From: Rahnella sikkimica
GTDB lineage: Bacteria; Pseudomonadota; Gammaproteobacteria; Enterobacterales; Enterobacteriaceae
Reading direction: 5' to 3'
Assembly (NCBI RefSeq): GCF_002951615.1
Contig: NZ_CP019063.1
Coordinates: 372,001-436,000 of the forward strand
Length of the DNA stretch: 64,000 bases
In this document: piece by piece, positions 1-8,080 of the stretch
Numbering within the stretch: position 1 is the stretch's first letter
Layout: every line of letters begins with the position of its first letter
Notes under the pieces: generated by a model
What the model saw: the letters and a program-made list of their open reading frames with translations, nothing else
Told to the model about the DNA's origin: nothing
Database searches by the model: none
Program-made: the position numbers and the translations under genes

Positions 1-307
1 CAAACAAACTGTCTTTGACGATACCCGCGTTATTGACCAGCACATCGATGTGTTTCGCTTCCTGCGCCAGTCTCTGGCACAAGCCGCTGACTGCCTGTTT
101 ATCCGAAAGATCACACTGAATGAGGTTCAGTTTATGACCGTCCGGATGCTGTTCTTTGAGCGTCTCCAGAGAACGGGCGTTGCTGTTATACAGCGCAAAC
201 ACCTGACATTGCTGATTCAGGTATTCTGCACAAACTGCCAGTCCGATATCACCGCTTGCCCCTGTCACCAGGATGTTTTTATCTGCTAAATCATTAAATT
301 TATACAC
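1..307 (-). CDS. FabG-like short-chain dehydrogenase/reductase, C-terminus beyond window
   Basis: About 102 N-terminal residues of a short-chain dehydrogenase/reductase are visible. The Rossmann glycine motif is TGASGDIG near residues 14-21, a conserved Asp lies in the 'CDLSD' segment, and the NNAG structural motif follows 'IDVLV'. The catalytic Ser-Tyr-Lys lies off the window. The start is a GTG at 305-307, because no in-frame ATG follows the acpS stop. It begins 9 bases after that stop, so it looks co-transcribed with it. The closest family match by eye is 3-oxoacyl-ACP reductase (FabG), which reduces beta-ketoacyl-ACP with NADPH. The neighbouring ACP-activating enzyme supports an acyl-ACP role, but the substrate is inferred. 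Confidence 0.85.
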   Translation of the reverse strand, partial: MYKFNDLADKNILVTGASGDIGLAVCAEYLNQQCQVFALYNSNARSLETLKEQHPDGHKLNLIQCDLSDKQAVSGLCQRLAQEAKHIDVLVNNAGIVKDSLF

Positions 308-316
308 AGTGTTCCC

Positions 317-697
317 TTAATCCTTTTGGGACGAAATAACCGTTACTGCAATTGCATGTGTACGGCAATGAGAAATGCTTAACGAAATCGCATTGATTTT
401 TTTATCTTCCATGACGTCTTTTAAATGCCCGCTGATAATAAAATGCGGGCATCCGAACTGATCATGCTCAATTTCTGCATCGTGGAACCGGATCCCTTCC
501 CGAAATCCTAATCCCACCGATTTAACAACGGACTCTTTCGCGGCCCAAAATCCTGCGGCCCTTTCATAATCAGGATCGTTGCTGTTAATGCTTAACCGTT
601 CGCGCTGCGTGAAAACTCTTTGCAGGAATTTGTCTCCGCCCCGCAATATCGCCGTCTTCACGCGCTCCACCTCAACAATATCCGTTCCAACAAACAT
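317..697 (-). CDS. AcpS-type 4'-phosphopantetheinyl transferase (paralogue)
   Basis: This 126-residue protein has the AcpS family pattern. GTDIVEVER at residues 4-12 carries the Mg-binding Asp6, and WAAKESVVK at 51-59 carries the conserved Glu55 and Lys. A conserved ISH motif lies near the C-terminus. AcpS moves the phosphopantetheine arm of CoA to a serine on an acyl carrier protein. The housekeeping acpS of enterobacteria lies in the rnc-era-recO-pdxJ cluster, so this copy is likely a dedicated second enzyme. It starts 14 bases after the TpsB stop and ends 9 bases before the FabG-like start, consistent with one operon. No carrier protein or ketosynthase is in view; they may lie to the left. 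Confidence 0.85.
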   Translation of the reverse strand: MFVGTDIVEVERVKTAILRGGDKFLQRVFTQRERLSINSNDPDYERAAGFWAAKESVVKSVGLGFREGIRFHDAEIEHDQFGCPHFIISGHLKDVMEDKKINAISLSISHCRTHAIAVTVISSQKD

Positions 698-711
698 GAT
701 GATTCCTGCAA

Positions 712-2370
712 TCAGAGCTGATAAGACAGCGTGAAATTCACATTCAGCTTATCGGCATTTAATTCATCCGGATAAAGCAGCGGCGTGGACAAGGCAATAT
801 CGTAAGCCAGCGTATTAATATTGCCCTTAAATCCGCTGGTGGCTCCGAGGAGTTTCTTCCCGGAATAAGCGCCCTGCGGATAGGTTTCACCCCATATTTC
901 ACCGTAATCAACCCCGGCATACCATTCGATATTCTTAATGCCGGTAATAAGATTAAACGTATTTTGCGCGTAAAAGCCTTTATCGCCATACAGCCCCTGC
1001 GTATTTTCAAAACCACGCACATTCCAACGGTCACCGAGCGTAAACTGATCCTGCAATGTCAGCTTGTCCGGCGAATACTGAAGACCTGAACTTAACGCGT
1101 AATAGGCAACGAAATTTTTCACGTTGAATAACGTCGTGTAATTCGCATTCAGGTTGTAGAGATGACTCTGCGCACTGACATCGCCGGATTTCATATCCGG
1201 CGTTTTCTCACCGCCTAAAAAGGGAACAAACCGCTGATACGACAATGTGCTGTCGAGTAATGCCCGGTTAAAATTTTGCTTATAGTTAATCCCGAAGCGT
1301 GCATTGGTCATATCGCGCTTTTGTAGCGCCAGTTCGATATCTTCTAATTTGTAGTTAACCTTTCTTTTGATTAACTCAGCACTGAGCGCCACTTTCTTAT
1401 TACTGTCACGATAAACCGTTCTGTTGCCTTTCAGGCTGAGATAATCACTGTCGCCCGTGTACTTATAATTCCAGGTTTCCAGAGGAATATTTTGTTTCGA
1501 CTGACTGCTGCTGTAAAACACCTCGTAATCCCAGTAACCCCAGGGAACCGAATAGTAGGCGCTGACGCTTTTGTACCCGCCGCTGCTCCGCTCGGTATTC
1601 GTCGTCCCCGAAAGATAAAAGGTATCGTTCATGTGCGCCAGGTTGTAAATGTAAGCCGCGCCGCCTGCGAGCACTTTTCCCGTGGCTTCGTCACCCCAGT
1701 TGTTCATCCAGACTTTACCGTTCCAGTTTTTTGTCCGGTCTGCGTTTATGACGACATTGCTGTACCCGTTCTGGTGTCCGGGTTCTATATTGATCTTTAC
1801 TTTCAAATTTGGGGCTTTTTGCAAGACTTCCAGCCCCTGCTCGATATCCCGAAGATTCAGTATATCTTCGGCTTTAAAAGGCAATATCCCGGGCCGGATT
1901 GCGTCATCGCTGATAATGATATTTTCAATTCTGCCCGGCATGACAACCAGTTTTAACTGATGCGTCGTTAAATTCTGCCCCGGCACATCGACCCGCGTGG
2001 TGACGTAACCCGAATTGATATAGTAATCTTGCAACCCGATGGCCAGTTGTTCAATTCCCTGCGCCCCCAGACATTTTCCCGCCACGCTTTTTTTAATTTT
2101 TCGTATCGTGGAATTGTTCAGAAAATCATTTTCGACGATCAGCGTATTAATCGTCAGACAGTTTTTCTCAACCGGAAAATCCAGGAAATCAACTTGCGTT
2201 TTCACCTGACTGGAGAAGACATCCTTTTTAATGATTTTATTTTCCTGCCGGTTACTTCGGTCAATATCCTGCTGTGTTTTAACCAGACTGTTTAAATCCA
2301 CGGTTTCTGCATAAGACGTTGTCTGACTTAAGATGCTCAGGGTAATAATGAATGCAATTCTACTTTTCAT
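712..2370 (-). CDS. TpsB two-partner secretion transporter (ShlB/FhaC family)
   Basis: This 552-residue outer-membrane Omp85/TpsB protein would export the exoprotein encoded just upstream. Residues 1-21 form a signal peptide ending around SYA. A POTRA-like periplasmic section spans roughly 70-200, and a C-terminal 16-strand type barrel fills the rest. The VRGF motif typical of barrel strand/loop L6 is at 451-454, and the protein ends in an aromatic/hydrophobic beta-signal (TLSYQL). Length and layout match the family (about 550-580). The gene lies 55 bases downstream of tpsA in the same direction. The order tpsA-tpsB is that of shlA/shlB reversed, and like fhaB-fhaC only in broad outline. Confidence 0.93.
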   Translation of the reverse strand: MKSRIAFIITLSILSQTTSYAETVDLNSLVKTQQDIDRSNRQENKIIKKDVFSSQVKTQVDFLDFPVEKNCLTINTLIVENDFLNNSTIRKIKKSVAGKCLGAQGIEQLAIGLQDYYINSGYVTTRVDVPGQNLTTHQLKLVVMPGRIENIIISDDAIRPGILPFKAEDILNLRDIEQGLEVLQKAPNLKVKINIEPGHQNGYSNVVINADRTKNWNGKVWMNNWGDEATGKVLAGGAAYIYNLAHMNDTFYLSGTTNTERSSGGYKSVSAYYSVPWGYWDYEVFYSSSQSKQNIPLETWNYKYTGDSDYLSLKGNRTVYRDSNKKVALSAELIKRKVNYKLEDIELALQKRDMTNARFGINYKQNFNRALLDSTLSYQRFVPFLGGEKTPDMKSGDVSAQSHLYNLNANYTTLFNVKNFVAYYALSSGLQYSPDKLTLQDQFTLGDRWNVRGFENTQGLYGDKGFYAQNTFNLITGIKNIEWYAGVDYGEIWGETYPQGAYSGKKLLGATSGFKGNINTLAYDIALSTPLLYPDELNADKLNVNFTLSYQL

Positions 2371-2425
2371 AATGCCTGCCCGGAAATGAAAGCAGCCATT
2401 ACGCTGCTTTCATTTTACCGTTTAA

Positions 2426-4990
2426 TTATAAACCAAAGACTTTACCGCTATAGGTAATAGAATTCACATTCAGATTTAATCCCTGACGTCCGCCTAATAC
2501 CGTGGAAGATCCCAGGCTGGAGACCGTTTTGGCAGCGATGCTGGCTTTCCCGTCGGTATAAAGTGTTCCGGTGTTATTCACTGTACCTGAAGACGTCACA
2601 TTTAACGTATTGCCTGCAACGATCTCGTTGTAGTTGTTAATTCCCACGGTGCCATGAACAGAAACTGCATTATCAGAGTTGATGGTATTACGGTTGTAAA
2701 GTATTCCTTCAGTAGACACATTGACGCTGTCCACACCGTTAATCCAGCCATAGTTGGTGAAACTGTTGAAGACATTCAGCACCAGAGCACCATCGGCAGA
2801 AATAATCCCCGTAGCATTATTGTCAATTATGTTGCCGCTGCTCGCCAGATTGAGGCTATTAACATCAATGGTCAAATCACCGGCCGAGTAGATGGTTGAA
2901 TAGTTGCTGCTGAGCGTCCCAGCCGTAATTTTAGAAGTACCTGCACCCGCCACCAGCATACTGCGGTCACTATCAATCGTTTTCGCGACCGTCAGGTTTA
3001 AGGGGCTATCCTGGGCAATAATACGGCTGTTATTATTCTTCAGGGCGTTGGCGGTAATATCGACGCCCCCCTTACCCACCATGCCGCCTTCCTGATTTGG
3101 CATGCCAAGATACAGACCGTAAAAACTCTTACTGTTCTGGTTATCAACCGTCCCGCCAGCATTAATAGTGAGTTTTTTATCTGCCACCATTAAAGCCGCG
3201 CTGTTATTCACATCCCCGCTGGTGGTCAGACTGACATTCTGCCCATGAACAATACCGCCGGTATTATTGATGCGCGAAGCCGTCACGTTGATATCACCGT
3301 CCGATAAGAGCACGCCGATATTGTTATCCAGCGCACCGGAGGTCAGTTCAACATTGATTCCCGTCTTGGCGCTCAGACCTGCCTGACTGTTGTTCAGAGA
3401 GGCCGCCTGAATTGAAATGCTCTTATCCGTCAGGATCTTACCGCTGGCATTATTTACGTTAGCGGTGTTGAGCAACTTAATATCCCCGTTAGAGGCGATC
3501 TGACCCGAGTTATTATTTAAGGTCGCAGAAGCTATTTCAATACCGCCAGCACCGGCGATAATACCCAGAGAATCACCGCTGCTGGTATCTGCCGTCTTGG
3601 TTGAGCTGTTAGTGACGGTGTTTTTAGACGCGTCGATTTTGACATGACCGGTTGCAGAACGGATCAGGCCGCTGGTGTTATTTACCGCGCCGGTGCTTGC
3701 CATATCCACATCGCCATAGGAGTCGATCGTACCCTGGCTGTTATTTACGCTGGTAGATTGCGTGCCGACGTAATAACCCGTGATCTGCCCATTGTTATTA
3801 TTGAGCGCACCGGTCTTGAGACTGACCACACCGGCGGTAATACCGACCGTCTTGCCTTTGCCGGAGTTAGTCAGCGTCGCGTTGTTGGTATCGATAGCCA
3901 GAACGCCCGTCGCGGCTAATTTACCGTTGGTGTTATTGATGGCCCCGCTACCGATATACACATCAGCGCTGGACATGATATTCCCGGCGCGACTGTTATC
4001 GATCTGATTCTTGTTGGTATCGATATAGATGCTTTTGTCGCTTAAAATCTTACCGGTGACGTTGGTCAGTGTACCGTTGGTTTTCATGCTGATCACGCCA
4101 GACGACTTGATCTGCGCGTTGCTGTTGATCAGCGCGCCGTTGGTATCAATCTGAATGCCGCCGGTGCCTGCGGAGAGCACCCCGAGGTTGCGAACGCCGA
4201 CGCCACTTTCAGTGCTGACCAGATTAATTTTATCAGCGTACATGCCGCCCAGTTTGGCAACGTCAATGCCATAAGTATTTCTTGAACCCGAGGCTTTCAC
4301 CGTGCCCGTGACCTGATTATTCACATCCACATAGTTATTACCGGCAATCACGGTGATCCCGTTGCCTGCGGCGTTCATATCACCATTAATGGTCACGGAG
4401 CGGGCTAACAGGGCCGTTGGAGAATCGCTGGTTAAACCGTCGGTGGTGATCACACCGCCATTGACGCTGTACCCTTTCAGTTCACCGTTTTGCATATCCG
4501 GCTTGCCGGTGGTGACGGTCACTTTTTCAGCATTGATAAAACCACAACCTGAACAGGTAATGCCGTTCGGGTTAGCAATAATCAGATGCGCCTTGTCACC
4601 CGCGACTTCCATCATGCCATTCAGGGCACTTTTGTTATTGGAAGTGACTTCGTTAAGGATCACTTTTGCCGTGCCTGAAGCCAGATTGCTGTTTCCTGCA
4701 ATCTGGCCAGCCAGCGTGGTATTCACTGCATTCTGGCTGTTATTGAAAATCAGCCCTTCTTTGCCGACGTTAAGTTTGTCGTAAATATTATGCGAAATGC
4801 CGTTCGCATTCGCTTCATTGATATTGATGACAGGCACGCCGTTTGCTGATGCAACTGAACCGCCGGACATGCTGATATCTGCCGCATTCACAATGAATGG
4901 CATGGAGAGTAAAATTGACGCCGCAATTGGGGTGAATCTCACTAACCCATTTTTAATCTGTTTGTTTTCCAATTTTTTGTTTTCCTTCAT
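2426..4990 (-). CDS. TpsA exoprotein, filamentous-haemagglutinin/haemolysin-type beta-helix
   Basis: This 854-residue secreted protein has an extended signal peptide (1-36, ending VNA). A TPS secretion domain follows, including a 'GLIFNNS' segment near 79-85 and the hallmark NPNGI at 140-144. The adjacent C146-S-G-C149 pair is the cysteine pattern of the ShlA/HpmA class. Residues 170-850 are dozens of short degenerate repeats rich in 'NN', 'I-T-A' and 'G-I', as expected of a right-handed beta-helix. There is no recognisable C-terminal toxin, RGD or cleavage domain, and the protein stops soon after the repeats. It is short for the family, where 1,000-4,000 residues are common. It may be a compact adhesin; effector activity cannot be assigned. 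Confidence 0.92.
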   Translation of the reverse strand: MKENKKLENKQIKNGLVRFTPIAASILLSMPFIVNAADISMSGGSVASANGVPVININEANANGISHNIYDKLNVGKEGLIFNNSQNAVNTTLAGQIAGNSNLASGTAKVILNEVTSNNKSALNGMMEVAGDKAHLIIANPNGITCSGCGFINAEKVTVTTGKPDMQNGELKGYSVNGGVITTDGLTSDSPTALLARSVTINGDMNAAGNGITVIAGNNYVDVNNQVTGTVKASGSRNTYGIDVAKLGGMYADKINLVSTESGVGVRNLGVLSAGTGGIQIDTNGALINSNAQIKSSGVISMKTNGTLTNVTGKILSDKSIYIDTNKNQIDNSRAGNIMSSADVYIGSGAINNTNGKLAATGVLAIDTNNATLTNSGKGKTVGITAGVVSLKTGALNNNNGQITGYYVGTQSTSVNNSQGTIDSYGDVDMASTGAVNNTSGLIRSATGHVKIDASKNTVTNSSTKTADTSSGDSLGIIAGAGGIEIASATLNNNSGQIASNGDIKLLNTANVNNASGKILTDKSISIQAASLNNSQAGLSAKTGINVELTSGALDNNIGVLLSDGDINVTASRINNTGGIVHGQNVSLTTSGDVNNSAALMVADKKLTINAGGTVDNQNSKSFYGLYLGMPNQEGGMVGKGGVDITANALKNNNSRIIAQDSPLNLTVAKTIDSDRSMLVAGAGTSKITAGTLSSNYSTIYSAGDLTIDVNSLNLASSGNIIDNNATGIISADGALVLNVFNSFTNYGWINGVDSVNVSTEGILYNRNTINSDNAVSVHGTVGINNYNEIVAGNTLNVTSSGTVNNTGTLYTDGKASIAAKTVSSLGSSTVLGGRQGLNLNVNSITYSGKVFGL

Positions 4991-5516
4991 CTTAGAATTT
5001 ATAGAAATGACAGCGATGCCAGTAAAATTAACAACGCAAAAAACAACGGCAAAGTAAAATCAATGGTAGAAAACCATTAGTTATAACCCTGTGCCATGAT
5101 TATAAATAGGAGCCAACGTAAAACAGATTCTGGTTAAGCAAAGCAAAACGTCAATTTTGATCGTAAGATTCCGACGATGGGTATGCCTTCCCCACCATAA
5201 TAAGATATTTCGCTTACCTATATAGAATGATGCGTTTTTATAATAATGATATTCTATATACATGACATGGCGGAGTGTTATGTAAATATGTCCGCCCTGT
5301 TTGAACAAGGTAAATATACGTTTCTAAATTTACAGAATCAAGTCATTTTTCGCACGTAAAGACAAAGTGAAATCCCATTTAATATAAATGGATTCTTATT
5401 CAATAATTAGAAATATCCTGCATGATTGCGTTTATTACCCTGATACCCCCATAAAACAGAAATATCTTTTTCAGTATTTTCTCGTTTATGGCCTGTTTGC
5501 CGGGATATTTATGGAT
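4991..5516. other. AT-rich intergenic region upstream of tpsA
   Basis: About 525 bases without a convincing gene. The tpsA promoter should lie here, since the gene starts at 4990 reading left. On the minus strand a TTGACG element near 5150 is followed after 17 bases by AGAATC, a weak candidate. The striking element is the inverted repeat at 5219-5260, listed separately. Base composition is clearly AT-richer than the neighbours to the right. Confidence 0.5.
5219..5260. repeat. 10-bp perfect inverted repeat in tpsA upstream region
   Basis: TATATAGAAT at 5219-5228 is mirrored exactly by ATTCTATATA at 5251-5260 across a 22-base AT-rich spacer. It sits about 230-270 bases upstream of the tpsA start. 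It could be a regulator binding site or a structured 5' leader. The spacer is too short for a FimB-type invertible segment. Confidence 0.6.
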
Positions 5517-5538
5517 AAAAAAAGCACCCGAGGGTGCC
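5517..5538 (-). terminator. Rho-independent terminator after the recombinase gene
   Basis: Read on the minus strand, a GCACC / GGTGC stem with a CTCG loop is followed by seven Ts (the A-run at 5517-5523). It lies about 105 bases beyond the recombinase stop, so it should end that transcript before tpsA. Confidence 0.75.
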
Positions 5539-5641
5539 TTAGAACAGCTAAATAAATCAGTAGCAAAGAGATATTATGCCGGTGTCGGTTCTTTACACGT
5601 ATGCGTATCATCGTCAGCGCAGCCATACTGAAAACGTTGTG

Positions 5642-6193
5642 TTACAGCGTAATGGCGCGGAATCGCCCGGCATTACTTGCCGTATAAATTACCGTGTTTT
5701 GAATACTTCTGTGGCCCAGGTAATCCTGAATCAGCCGGGTGTCACAGCCGTTGTCTGCCAGCGCATAACCACAAGCATGCCTGAGCATGTGCGGGTGAAC
5801 AGCAACATTAATTCCTGCACTCTCCCCGTATTTACGGAACAAACGGTACAATTGCTGCCGGGACAACCGCCCCCCGTGCCGGGATAGAAATAGCCAATTC
5901 GAGTCAGAGTCAAGATATTGCGACCTTATTTCCAGCCACTTCTTTATGAATACCATCTCCCTGTTTTGTATCGGGTGCTGAACTGAAAACCCATTTTTTA
6001 GCCGGGCGATGTAGATCGTCTTCGTCGAAACCTCAACGTCCTGAATTCTTAATCCGGCCAGTTCACTCACACGAAGGCCATGAATAAAGCACATCAACAA
6101 CATGCACTTATCCCGATGTTCATTAATTCCTGTCGAAACAGCACCAACGAGTCTCTCCATCTCAACCTGAGTTAAGTACTTTCTCTCATTCAT
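5642..6193 (-). CDS. Tyrosine recombinase, FimB/FimE (phase-switch) type
   Basis: This 183-residue protein is the minimal catalytic-domain-only recombinase typical of FimB and FimE (about 200 residues), which invert the type 1 fimbrial promoter switch. All catalytic residues are visible: Arg41 in 'HGLRVSEL', Lys66, His135 and Arg138 in 'HMLRH', His161 in 'LGHRS', and the nucleophile Tyr170. So it should be active. There are no fimbrial genes nearby. The neighbours are a two-partner secretion operon to the left and gene debris to the right, so its target is unknown. It could control an invertible promoter for tpsA or be a remnant regulator. No long inverted repeat bounding an invertible segment is seen. 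Confidence 0.9.
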   Translation of the reverse strand: MNERKYLTQVEMERLVGAVSTGINEHRDKCMLLMCFIHGLRVSELAGLRIQDVEVSTKTIYIARLKNGFSVQHPIQNREMVFIKKWLEIRSQYLDSDSNWLFLSRHGGRLSRQQLYRLFRKYGESAGINVAVHPHMLRHACGYALADNGCDTRLIQDYLGHRSIQNTVIYTASNAGRFRAITL

Positions 6194-6222
6194 TTAACGT
6201 CTTTCCTTGATTTATTTAAGAA

Positions 6223-6272
6223 TCTTATGAGTTCTTATGAGACTGTTCAGGCGAGGATACGTTTACGTATCC
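6223..6272. repeat. Tandem TCTTATGAG pair and adjacent GGATACG inverted repeat
   Basis: The 9-mer TCTTATGAG occurs at 6223-6231 and again at 6233-6241 (period 10). It is followed by GGATACG (6255-6261), TTTA and CGTATCC (6266-6272). All lie 30-80 bases upstream of the recombinase start, so they could be its regulatory or recombination half-sites. This is inference from position only. Confidence 0.4.
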
Positions 6273-6606
6273 GTTATTCCCGCAGGTTAGTTCCTGCCCC
6301 AAAAGAGCCATGAGCACAGGACGTTGATGGTCTGAAATATTGAAACAAATTCGTGCGGGATTTTGTCTTAAAACCAGGTGAAAAAACATCAGTTTCTAAA
6401 AATCAGTTGACAAATGGCTTCTGAAAATGAATTTTTCAGGTTTACATGACGGAGAAAATAAAGATCTTTCAAGTTAACTCAGATATCCGGACCTGTGTAT
6501 TTATAAAGTTCTTAATAATCCATCATGATTATATTTTATTAACACTGTTTATTAGGAGTAATCCCCATTAACGCCGGATTTTTCTTAAAATGATGTTTCG
6601 GGAGAT

Positions 6607-6641
6607 AAAAAAAACCTCCGGTGTTTTAACGGAGGCTTTTT
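6607..6641. terminator. Bidirectional rho-independent terminator
   Basis: CCTCCG (6615-6620) and CGGAGG (6630-6635) form a stem. Eight As precede it and five Ts follow it, so it can work on both strands but better on the minus strand. It directly follows the minus-strand coding fragment at 6685-6765, suggesting it is that lost gene's own terminator. Confidence 0.75.
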
Positions 6642-6684
6642 CACTGACAATCAGTCATGGAGGATGACGTATTTCAAATACACC

Positions 6685-6765
6685 TTATTGGGTGGCGCTG
6701 GATGCCAGGCGGATTTGAATATCGTTATCGAGGTTGTTCACCCATAAGTAACTTGCTTGTAGATT
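6685..6765 (-). pseudogene. 3'-terminal remnant of an unidentified minus-strand gene
   Basis: A 26-codon open segment runs from just after a TGA to a TAA at 6685-6687 and ends '...DIQIRLASSATQ'. The residue composition looks coding, there is no start or ribosome site, and a strong terminator begins 44 bases downstream. The best reading is the surviving 3' end of a deleted gene. The family is not recognised. Confidence 0.35.
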
Positions 6766-6885
6766 TCATGTGAACCTTTTTGATGTGATTTATACGATAA
6801 GAAATTGAAAACTGGCCACAATATACGCCAACCCCTGAAAGGTGTCATGAGCGGCACAGGTTGAGCTGCGGCTTTTTTCCGGTTA

Positions 6886-6913
6886 GTATACGAAGCATAT
6901 ACGTTTCGTATAC
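6886..6913. promoter_or_regulatory. Palindromic operator upstream of the ParD-like gene
   Basis: GTATACGAA (6886-6894) and TTCGTATAC (6905-6913) are a perfect 9-bp inverted repeat with a 10-base spacer. It ends 15 bases before the ParD-like start. This is the arrangement expected for autorepression by a ribbon-helix-helix antitoxin-type protein. Confidence 0.65.
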
Positions 6914-6928
6914 CACTGAGGCAAGCTT

Positions 6929-7183
6929 ATGGGCATCATCAAGATTTCAGAACTGATGCATGAAAACTTACGCATCGCCAGTCTGGCTTACACGCGTTCG
7001 ATCAATGCGCAGGCCGAACACTGGATGAAAATTGGCATGTTAATGGAAACCCATCCGGACATGACCCACAGCGAAATTTCCCGGCTGCTGGTGCGTTGCA
7101 GCATGGAATCCGATGAGAACACTGACAGTTTCCGTACGCTGTTAAACGTGGGCGGCACACACAGGAAGGCAAGTAATGAATAA
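6929..7183 (+). CDS. ParD-like (ribbon-helix-helix) family protein
   Basis: This 84-residue protein resembles the ParD_like family (formerly DUF3423). The N-terminal 'IKISELMHENLRIAS' is a beta-strand/helix DNA-binding start. The middle 'SINAQAEHWMKIGMLMETHPDMTHSEISRLL' is the conserved family segment. GAGG at 6918-6921 gives a good ribosome site. The stop overlaps the next gene's start by 8 bases, so the two are translationally coupled. Typical ParD partners are ParE toxins, but here the partner is a methionine aminopeptidase. It probably represses its own promoter through the palindrome just upstream. Whether it acts as an antitoxin is not shown by the sequence. Confidence 0.8.
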   Translation: MGIIKISELMHENLRIASLAYTRSINAQAEHWMKIGMLMETHPDMTHSEISRLLVRCSMESDENTDSFRTLLNVGGTHRKASNE

Positions 7184-7976
7184 TGGTTTAGACAGCGCGT
7201 ATTTTATGAATAACAACCGCATGATCAAAACGCCGGAAGGCATCAGTAAAGCCCGCATCGCTGGCAAACTGGCCGCCCGGGTTTTGCATATGATCACACC
7301 TTACGTTGTGCCCGGCGTCACCACCAACGAACTTGACCGCATCTGCCACGATTTTATCGTCAATGAATTGAAGGCGATCCCGGCTAATATCGGCTATCAC
7401 GGCTACGAAAAAACCACCTGTACCTCCGTCAATCATGTCATTTGCCACGGTATTCCGTCCGACAAGGCACTGAAAAAAGGCGATATCGTCAACATCGACG
7501 TCGCGCTGATCAAAGACGGCTGGTACGGCGACACCAGCCGCATGTATTACGCCGGAGAGCCGGGCATTCTTGCCCGCCGCCTGACCGACACCACCTATGA
7601 AGCGATGATGGCCGGGATTGAAGTTGTCCGCCCCGGCGCAACGCTGGGTGACGTCGGTTATGCGATTGCCGCCGTCGCGAAACGCGACGGGTTCTCCATC
7701 GTGGAAGAATACTGCGGTCACGGCATCGGCATGGGATATCACGAAGATCCGCAGGTGCTGCATTATGGCGAAAAAGGTCGCGGTCTGGTGCTGCAGGAAG
7801 GCATGTTATTCACCATCGAACCGATGCTGAATGCCGGTAAAAAGCAGAATAAAGTGCTGCCCGACGGCTGGACGGTGGTCACCAAAGATCATTCATTGTC
7901 CGCGCAGTGGGAACACATGGTGGCCGTGACCAAAGACGGCTATGAAATCCTGACGCCGTGGCCTGAACACGACTAA
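7176..7976 (+). CDS. Type I methionine aminopeptidase (second, non-housekeeping copy)
   Basis: This 266-residue metallopeptidase removes the initiator methionine from new proteins in the cytoplasm. The five metal ligands are present: Asp108 and Asp119 ('NIDVALIKDGWYGD'), His182 ('GHGIG'), Glu215 ('FTIEP') and Glu246 ('QWEHM'). The substrate-side His91 ('CHGIP') is also there. It is about the length of E. coli MetAP (264). The housekeeping map gene sits beside rpsB-tsf, which are absent here, so this is an accessory paralogue. It is coupled by overlap to the ParD-like gene. It may process a subset of substrates or work under stress; this is inference. Confidence 0.92.
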   Translation: MNNGLDSAYFMNNNRMIKTPEGISKARIAGKLAARVLHMITPYVVPGVTTNELDRICHDFIVNELKAIPANIGYHGYEKTTCTSVNHVICHGIPSDKALKKGDIVNIDVALIKDGWYGDTSRMYYAGEPGILARRLTDTTYEAMMAGIEVVRPGATLGDVGYAIAAVAKRDGFSIVEEYCGHGIGMGYHEDPQVLHYGEKGRGLVLQEGMLFTIEPMLNAGKKQNKVLPDGWTVVTKDHSLSAQWEHMVAVTKDGYEILTPWPEHD

Positions 7977-8080
7977 GCGGAATTTTTACCGCATCCGGAT
8001 CATGCCCGATGCGATGATAAGCGCCTGGCTGGTTGACTTTAATTCGAATACTACGAGAATGTTTTTATTCGAAAAACGAC

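Larger units (their letters stand above)
6194..6928. other. 735-base gene-poor region upstream of the ParD-like gene
   Basis: It contains a tandem pair of TCTTATGAG at 6223-6231 and 6233-6241. A GGATACG/CGTATCC inverted repeat spans 6255-6272. There is also a strong bidirectional terminator, a coding-looking 3' fragment and the ParD-like operator, each listed separately. The stretch 6280-6600 has no convincing gene on either strand. The layout suggests decayed accessory DNA next to the recombinase. Confidence 0.5.

Noticed and set aside
5081..5308. 75-codon minus-strand frame upstream of tpsA
   Set aside because: AT-rich, no ribosome site, no family resemblance, and it contains the inverted repeat; probably leader DNA.
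6295..6306. TGCCCCAAAA, which resembles the fim switch repeat TTGGGGCCA on the other strand
   Set aside because: No second copy in inverted orientation was found near the recombinase.
7188..7763. 191-codon minus-strand frame
   Set aside because: It lies wholly antisense to the methionine aminopeptidase, whose family motifs are clear.
7993..8014. Weak GCATC/GATGC hairpin after the aminopeptidase gene
   Set aside because: The stem is short and no T-run follows, so it is not a convincing terminator.
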